A stretch of 64,000 bases of DNA. It comes from Ptychodera flava (lineage: Eukaryota > Hemichordata > Enteropneusta > Ptychoderidae). The notes below the pieces were generated by a model. It was not told where the DNA came from. It was given only the letters and a program-made list of their open reading frames with translations, and searched no databases. The stretch covers positions 23,857,332 to 23,921,331 of the forward strand of contig NC_091944.1 of the NCBI RefSeq assembly GCF_041260155.1, written 5' to 3'. The position numbers and the translations under genes are program-made. Of the stretch, positions 57,547 to 64,000 are shown piece by piece. Numbering within the stretch: the stretch's first letter is position 1; every line of letters begins with the position of its first letter.

Positions 57547-57557
57547 TGCGCATGCGG
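57547..57557 (+). promoter_or_regulatory. NRF-1-like site, copy 2
   Basis: TGCGCATGCGG, same position relative to the ATG as in copy 1. Confidence 0.4.
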
Positions 57558-57701
57558 TATTATGGGAATATAGTGTACCTGGTTCAGTTTTACACTCCAA
57601 ACATTTTACACTATTTTAGATTTTAAGCACATCAAACACGCGATCTCCGGTACCCCAATTGCTCTTGTTCCCTTATTGACATATTTCATGATAAATTGAC
57701 T

Positions 57702-57947
57702 ATGTTCATTAGAGCCTTTCTTGCAGTTCTGATAATATTTATTTCGTTTTATATTTTTACTTTTCTCTGGCTAAACATTGAGAACAATTATTCTGAAAGA
57801 GTAGTCGACCATCACCAACAACACCCGACGAAGGAAATGGCAATATCGGAGAGAGCCGAAAACAGAGGCCATTCTGGTACAACAGCCAAAGGACATACAG
57901 AGACATCTTCAATGCCAACTTCGTCGCAGTGGGGACCTCTTAAATTT
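57702..57947 (+). CDS. Second fucosyltransferase-like gene, exon 1
   Basis: 82 codons, ending at AAATTT|GTAAGT. The signal anchor reads VLIIFISFYIFTFLWL. Confidence 0.82.
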
Positions 57948-58594
57948 GTAAGTTTACACAGAATTGACTGTAGTAATTGTGTTTTGTTGCTTTTTATTTG
58001 AAATGGACTGCATCTTTGAAGTTGAAAGTTCTAGATTTGTTCGGGAGACCTCAGCATTCGAAGCCTCAAAATTTTTTTATTATTTTACAATCTCAAGTTA
58101 ATTTATGGATTGGCTTTTGATAGTATGTACTATTTACTCTGTATGGACGACCGGCGGATATTATAGTTCTGTATTCAAATACGGCACGAACAGATGGTAT
58201 CAGTTGACCTACCCATGCAAAACAGATCAATATAAATGGACTCTTTGATGAAGTGCTTTGGTTTATGGTAGAACAACATTTTGAAGTTATTTGCGCCCTT
58301 ACTACCCATGGAAATGTCATTAAAACAGACATGATTATTTTCACCAAATAGCGACATTCAGCGAGCAATACTTTGTGAAAGTGACCTCGCAATGGAAGGG
58401 CGTTCTCTGCTCAAAATATTTCATCATGAAGTCAACGCGGTGTCGTTGTGTTTATGTTCATAATATATACTGTATAAGTGTTTTAATGACAGACATAGAG
58501 ATTAACTTGAGGACTGTGTCTTGGATAAGAGTGCTGTTTCTTGAATGAGTAAATCTAACAGTCTGTTTTTGCACGTATCTTATCTTATCCGTAG

Positions 58595-59232
58595 GTTGAT
58601 GAGACCGGGTCATCTACACGCTTCCTGCTGTATATTAATGCTATAGGACGTGGCGGCCCAAACTGCCAGTATGGTTATTTTAGAACTGCTCTGGAATACT
58701 CAATTGCACAAAATCGTTCTATAGTGAACGCAGTTATGTTTTTTGAACATAATATGTTTACGATGCACGAAAAACTGGAAAAGATAAGGACACTGGAAGA
58801 AACATTTGATGTTAAACAGCTGAAAAAGATTGTGAATATTATCCCGGTGAAAGAATTCGACGAGAAGTGCAACAGGACAGTCGAAACTGTAATTGCTTCT
58901 CCTATAACAGAAAAATATATGGCTGATGCGTATGAAACGTCTGCAAAACTTTATAGTTCTGCTTTTGGTGTAGCACTTCCAGAGCATGACCTTCTACCCG
59001 AGACAGAAGATCAGCTAGTAGAACAACTCAAGGCGGCATCTTCGATGAAATGTGTCGGAATTTGGATCCTTAGACATACTGTACAAGCTCCCTCTCCAAC
59101 GACCATTGAAAAAGTCACCAAGCATATGGTACTGTCACCTGATATTCAACATTCAGCGAGCAGCATTCGTGAAAATGTCTTTAAAGGACAGCCGTACCTC
59201 GCAGTTCACTGGAGGAACAAGCCACAAGAAAT
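58595..59232 (+). CDS. Second fucosyltransferase-like gene, exon 2
   Basis: 638 nt, acceptor CCGTAG, donor GAAAT|GTAAAT, open throughout. No inverted-repeat element precedes it, unlike copy 1. Confidence 0.85.
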
Positions 59233-60262
59233 GTAAATAACAATATATTTCACTTATAGTACATCATCAGCTGATATATGTTTATGAGGCTCTGAGAACC
59301 AGTTAGGTCAAGGTTTGTTAGTAAATGACTAAACAATTTATCCCATGAATACATATTACTGGAAAACGTGGCGCATTTTAAAAGGCTATAAGTAAAAAAT
59401 TAAACATCACGTTGACGCGTTTAAATCGTCAGGTGGTGAATCGAACGCGTTTTGGTGTAACACACAAATTTCACTCGCCAAATGTCGTAAATATGTAAGT
59501 ACCAGACTGTATTTTCGAAGATAAAGCTTAACAGTCCATGCTAGTGCTGCCACGCATTCAAAGTATATATGCAGAAAACTGCACAATTTACAGAATCTAA
59601 TTTCTGTAAAGTTCAGAGCACAAATATAGCAAACTGAAGGTCAAAGATACATTTTAGTTTAATTTTTAATAGAAATCGACAGATAATCTGCATTAGAAGG
59701 CCAGCCATTCTACCCGGATCACCATTTTGTCAGTCACTGTCGCCACGCAAAAGTCTATTTTACGACATGTAAACTAACTACATTTAGTAATTCCAATGTG
59801 ACCTCTTGGCAAATTTGTCTTTTAGAAGGTAACGCCAACATCAACAAATTATGTCGAACGACAGACACAGCAGTGAGAAACTACATCCGAATACAGGGAG
59901 GGAGCTACTGAAATTTTGAGAAAGTATTACCAATTTGCATAATTTCATTTTTTTGCCCGATACTGTCTGTGGCAAATGAAACCTATATTGTGAAGGTGTA
60001 TGTCAAGTAAATGTCTTCAGTCATTGTGAAAACCAAGCTGTGATAGCCTTAGTGTAAGTTGTAACTGATCTATCGACAAAATATTGTTCTAGGCCATTTT
60101 GTTTTGAAATAAGACCTCACTTTAGCGATCACTGCATGAGAAACTGACTGATTTATTAAACCTTCTGGTTGTACATTAGATAAGAAAAATTTTCTTAATT
60201 TTTTGCTCATGCTTCTGTTCAGGTATGTAAGGGTGCCGGAAATCGACAAGTGCGGGGCCAAA

Positions 60263-60395
60263 GTGAGGGCTAGCACAATCAAAGTGCGAGCGAATGTGAG
60301 GGCTTGAAGTGAGGACTCTCACAATCGAAGTGCGAGCAAATGTGTGGGCTTGAAGTGAGGGCTCTCACAATCGAAGTGCGAGCGTATTTGAGGGT
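60263..60395. repeat. 46-bp tandem repeat, three units
   Basis: Units start GTGAGG at 60,263, 60,309 and 60,355, exactly 46 bp apart, with shared CACAATC(A/G)AAGTGCGAGC. Just right of the duplication end. Confidence 0.88.
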
Positions 60396-60399
60396 TGAG

Positions 60400-61000
60400 A
60401 CTTGCGAAAATCAGTGCTAAATTCACCTTGATCGAATGAAGACTTGTGATCAAAGTCACTTCTAAAAGCGCGATACGATCTTCACTGAAGTGTAAACGGC
60501 GCAGCCCTGTGTATGAGCATGCATGGAGCTACAGCATCGATCGAAGCTTCACGATATGAGCGAACGGCTATTAAAGTACATGACGTCCCTGACGGCAAAA
60601 AAATTGTCAAACGCCGTAAAAATATGAATGAGGCATTTTGTAATCTTTACATCCTTGAGTTTCTTTAAGAATATAATGTCTGGCTGACTGATCAGCGACT
60701 GACTGATCGGGCAGGGATCGCACATTCAAAGTGCTTGTCAAAGTGAAATCGAACGCTATATATGCGACAGGCAGAAATATTAAAACAGTCATCGCCATAA
60801 TTAGGTTATACACTGTCAGGACTGAAAAACACTTTCTTGTAAAGTTTTTAAACTTGAGACAAGCCCATCGGTCGATTATCGTTATTGAAATTAATGCCAT
60901 GACAGTGACACACGACTGATCACGTCGTTTAAAATCTCAAGTGTCTCTCGACTCACATGAAGGCGCGACTTTGCACAATTTTTAAATAATGGATATTTAC
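60400..61000. other. Unique sequence between arrays, no gene recognised
   Basis: Short frames on both strands without known motifs. Confidence 0.45.
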
Positions 61001-61004
61001 AATC

Positions 61005-62400
61005 TAGTATCGAAGTTTGACATATCGAAGATTTCGGGACTAGAATCGATACTAGACGATACTAGAAGGAACTGCGGTTGTCCGGACCGTGTCCCATGGG
61101 AAACCGCGTCTGTGTAACAGCCGATACTCACCAGCGCTTTGGGGACTGTAATATCGATACTACACGATACCAGAATAAATTGCTTGGTGCCTCGGCACGC
61201 CGGATCTGTGAAATCTCCAATATTTACCCGATATTTTTCGGCGATTTGGGTACCCTAATATCGATACTAGACGATACAAGAATGACCTGCCCTGTGCCTT
61301 GGCACGCCAGATCTGTGAAATCTCCGATATTTACCCGATATTTATCGGCGAATTTGGGGACTCTAATATTGTCGGGAATGGAAATTAAATCCAACAGAAA
61401 TAATGCAAAACAGATAGTATATTTTCTATTTATTATCCAGGGTTCTGTACGCATACTAATGACGATTTCACAGCGTCAGTTTTTAAATGAAGCCATAATA
61501 TGCAAATCTGACCTTTCCGTTGTTTTTTATTTTATGTCTACTTTGACATTTAACTTTGGTCATAGACCCTCGAGAAAAACTGTGATCTTCATCGTTACCA
61601 GAACATTCACCATGACTGGTACAAAAAAAAATTCTCAAAATTCTCTGTGTCATTACTCGAACGTGCCATGCTAAGGCAAAGTGTACATATTTAGAACGTC
61701 AGTTTGATCGTTAATGAGATTCAGTGTTAAGTACGAAGTATTATTGTCGGGGACCGCTTGGCAAATAAACTTAATATATTCCAAGATAGATCGCACAAAA
61801 AAACCCCACAGCAGTTGCCTGCCCGTTTTTCTCGAGGGTCTATGCTTTGGTGTATATATAGAAGTAAGACCACGAAATAAAATGTGTGTGTTGTAGCAGA
61901 CTTACAGAACACATCGTGTCTGCTTGTCTGTCCATCAGTCACACCAAGACGAATTTCCCTTCGCCACAAATATCGATACTAAACGATACTAGAATGACTT
62001 GCCCTCGTGCCTTACAGTTCTGGCCAAACCCGACTTCCAAAGACTGACTCCAGCTTCGATACTAGACGATACTGGATTCTGTCAAATCGCAAGTAAATAT
62101 CCGAATGTATCAGAGATTCCACCACCTCACACTTCTTGCCAAACGCGATTTCCAAGGACTGACTCTAGCTTCGATACTAGAGGATACTAGATTTTGTCAA
62201 ATTGCAAGTAAATATCTGATACATATCTGAGATTTCACCACCTTACAGTTCTGGTCAAACCCCGACTTCTAAGAACGACTCTAGCTTCGATACTAGACGA
62301 TACTACATTCTCTCAAATCGAAAGTAAATATCCGATATATATATCGGAGATTTCACCACCTTACAGTGCTGGCCAAACCCGACTTTCAGGACTGACTCGA
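61005..62400. repeat. About 115-bp minisatellite with TCGATACTAGACGATACT core
   Basis: Cores at about 61,033, 61,153, 61,259, 61,972, 62,055, 62,171 and 62,286, spaced mostly 106-120 bp. Two subtypes: the left units share CACGCC(G/A)GATCTGTGAAATCTCC, the right ones GCCAAACxCGA and GACTGACTC. About 590 bp (61,375-61,965) of unrelated sequence separates them. The 198-codon frame across the left units is a repeat artefact. Confidence 0.83.
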
Positions 62401-62725
62401 ATGTAAAGAAATCGATGTCAAAGAGGCTCCCCACCTAACTATCTAAAATGTTTTGTGTCGAGTTTGTGTTTGATTCGTTTCGAAAATGTGTTCCTACATT
62501 CTTATCCGATTGTTTGTGTTATTGAAATGTTTGTTTCGCTTTGGATATTTGTAGGGAGGTTTAGATTGGTGTGTACGGTAACGTTTTGTTTTAGTCCAGT
62601 CAATCTACGAGATTTTGGCACCTCACCCACCACAAATTGCAACAGAATTTTTTTCTTCAGAATGCATTTTAATTAGGTACCCAGAACAACATATTAAAAG
62701 TTTACTCGGATCCACCTTGGGGAAA
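62401..62725. other. Unique sequence, no gene recognised
   Basis: Short gap between two tandem arrays. The 73-codon frame here has no recognisable motif. Confidence 0.4.
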
Positions 62726-63130
62726 TATGTCTAATTTGCATAAATCAAATATGGCGGCCAACCATCAAACAAAATAATATAATTGGCTATATATCACATA
62801 TTAAACAAGCTATTTCAGTTATTTCAAAGTTTGACACTAGTTATTTGGCTCAGGGAATCATTTTGGAGGTATAATGTTTCATATAGGCACCTCGTTAATT
62901 TGCATAATTCCAATATGGCGGCCAACATTCCTACAAAAGACATTTTCGGTCATATACCACGTATAAACAAGCTATTTCAGTGATTTTAAAGTTAAATGTA
63001 TATTTCTTAGGCATGGACAACGATTTTCGAGATGCTATGATTTGCATATGTAATTTGTTAATTTGCATAAATCCAATATGGTGGCCAACATACCTACAAA
63101 AGACATTTTCTGTCATAAACCACGTATTAA

Positions 63131-63345
63131 CCCTTTTCGTGCCAAAGTCTATTTTTGTCAACTTTATAAAATGTACCACAGTCAATTTTTCTGCTTTTTT
63201 CCAAAATTTTGATAAAAATATGTAGCTGCTGACAAATGATATCCATTTGGTCCAAAATTATGAAAAAACCGTACAGAAAAGTTCACAGAAATTGGTAAAA
63301 TATTGCATTAAAATTTTGGTGTAAAAAATTACAGCAGTCAAAGGG
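63131..63345. mobile_element. 215-bp MITE within satellite unit (copy 1)
   Basis: Ends CCCTTTTCG and GTCAAAGGG, flanked by TAA on both sides. The array units without it read ATTAAACAAGC, the empty site. TAA duplication suggests a PIF/Harbinger-type MITE (inference). Confidence 0.72.
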
Positions 63346-63513
63346 TAAACAAGCCATTTCTGTGATTTCGAAGTTAAAAGTGTATATCTTTGGCATGGAC
63401 AAACAATTTTCGATATGCAATGATTTGCTTAGGTACTTCGTTAATTTGCATAAATCCAATAGGGTTGCAAACATACCTACAAAAGACATTTTCTGTCATA
63501 TACAATGTATTAA

Positions 63514-63725
63514 CCCTTTGGGCGCCAAAGTCTATTTCTGTCAACTTTATAAAATGTACCACAGTCAATTTTTCTGCTTTTTGCCAAAATTTTTAATTAA
63601 AATCTGTTGCTGCTGAATGATATCCATTTTGTCCAAAATTATGAAAAAACGTACAGAAATGTTCTCAGAAATTGGTAAAACATCGCATTAAAATGTTGGT
63701 GTAAAAAATTACAGCAGTCAAAGGG
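63514..63725. mobile_element. 212-bp MITE within satellite unit (copy 2)
   Basis: Same element at the same position in the next unit, starting CCCTTTGGGCGCCAAAG and ending GTCAAAGGG. Its presence at the same site shows the element was amplified together with the satellite. Confidence 0.72.
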
Positions 63726-64000
63726 ATAAACAAGCCATTTCTGTGATTTCAAAGTAAAATGTATATTTCTTTGGCATGGTCAAATGATGTTTGAGGTGCA
63801 ATAATTTGCGTTGGCACTTCGTTAATTTGCATAAATCCAATACAAAAGAAATTTTCTGTCATAAAATTTATTGAACAATCTATTTCAGCCATTCTGAAGT
63901 TTAATTATATTTCTTGAGCATGAAGAAACACCTTTTGTGGTTCAATGTTTTTAAAGGACACTTGATGATTTTCAGAAATTAAATATGGCTGCCAAATTGA

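Larger units (their letters stand above)
57702..59232 (+). pseudogene. Partial second fucosyltransferase-like gene (exons 1-2)
   Basis: Exons 57702-57947 and 58595-59232 match the first gene with identical lengths, splice sites and phases, and no stops. The anchor, GRGGPNCQ and AVHWR motifs are all kept; replacements such as NGIG to NAIG, NYTVQP to RHTVQA and K to T near KSAKLY are scattered. Similarity to copy 1 ends at about 60,215, inside intron 2, and no exon 3-5 equivalents are seen in the remaining 3.8 kb. Either it is a truncated pseudogene, or its 3' exons lie beyond the window. Confidence 0.75.
46627..60215 (+). repeat. Segmental duplication, copy 2 (about 13.6 kb)
   Basis: Direct copy of 1,622-24,620. 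It lacks the copy 1 transposons but carries its own: a LINE 3' fragment (48,086-48,677), a foldback element (48,735-49,902) and a reverse-transcriptase relic (56,470-57,310). One 295-bp piece is inverted, with loss of the flanking channel exons. Confidence 0.93.
62726..64000. repeat. About 161-bp satellite-like array running off the window
   Basis: Units begin TTAATTTGCATAAATCCAAT near 62,736, 62,896, 63,058, 63,441 and 63,821. The first two intervals are 160-162 bp; the next two are 380-383 bp because each contains a 212-215-bp inserted element. Shared motifs are ATGGCGGCCAAC, CCTACAAAAGACATTTTC and CAAGC(T/C)ATTTC. The array continues past 64,000. Confidence 0.88.

Noticed and set aside
61078..61674. 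198-codon frame
   Set aside because: Runs through the 115-bp minisatellite; repeated peptides follow the DNA repeat and half of it lies in unrelated sequence.

Overview
This window is animal nuclear DNA. It is AT-rich, its genes are split by spliceosomal GT-AG introns, and it is crowded with transposable elements, microsatellites and tandem arrays. An anion-type Cys-loop receptor gene, an O-fucosyltransferase-type gene and a CR1/L2-like LINE with a 2A-like peptide fit an invertebrate deuterostome (echinoderm, hemichordate or cephalochordate). That placement is inference; the sequence alone does not fix the species. I see no bacterial operons, CRISPR array, rRNA or tRNA.

The main structure is a direct segmental duplication. 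Copy 1 runs from about 1,622 to 24,620 and copy 2 from about 46,627 to 60,215. Each copy carries, on the + strand, a pentameric ligand-gated channel gene followed by a type II membrane O-fucosyltransferase-like gene. Correspondence, with insertions in between: 1,622-2,990 = 46,627-47,590; 3,491-3,786 = 47,641-47,935 INVERTED; 7,397-7,551 = 47,935-48,085; 8,486-8,516 = 48,678-48,725; 8,517-12,237 = 49,911-53,645; 13,165-15,034 = 53,655-55,514; 20,285-21,443 = 57,399-58,570; 21,657-22,619 = 58,570-59,535; 23,395-23,564 = 59,535-59,694; 24,079-24,620 = 59,694-60,215.

Copy 1 channel gene (3,082-10,063): seven exons cover the extracellular domain from the canonical 68-nt exon to TM4; the signal-peptide exon or exons were not found. 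The copy 2 channel (50,073-51,461) keeps only the TM1-TM2, TM3 and TM4 exons. An inversion plus deletion removed the ligand-binding exons, and the conserved PAR at the pore mouth has become PAK.

Copy 1 fucosyltransferase-like gene (20,593-29,689): five exons with matching phases give an intact 444-residue protein. Copy 2 (57,702-59,232) has exons 1 and 2 open, but the duplication ends inside intron 2, so exons 3-5 are absent up to the window end.

Mobile elements: a 388-bp element with 8-bp target duplication; three TTAA-flanked elements (two are inverted copies of one family); a foldback element made of short subrepeats; a CR1/L2-like LINE broken by a Merlin/ISXO2-like transposase relic and by a second element; a truncated LINE 3' end; and a Penelope-like reverse transcriptase relic. 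Because copy 2 (or copy 1) preserves the empty site, many of these insertions can be bounded to the base.

The spacer (24.6-46.6 kb) holds the last three fucosyltransferase exons, a separate 3.8/3.3-kb tandem duplication (31,982-39,128) with (TATG)n tracts and no recognisable gene, and a 147-bp repeat array (45.4-46.6 kb). The right end (60.2-64.0 kb) is tandem repeats of 46, about 115 and about 161 bp.
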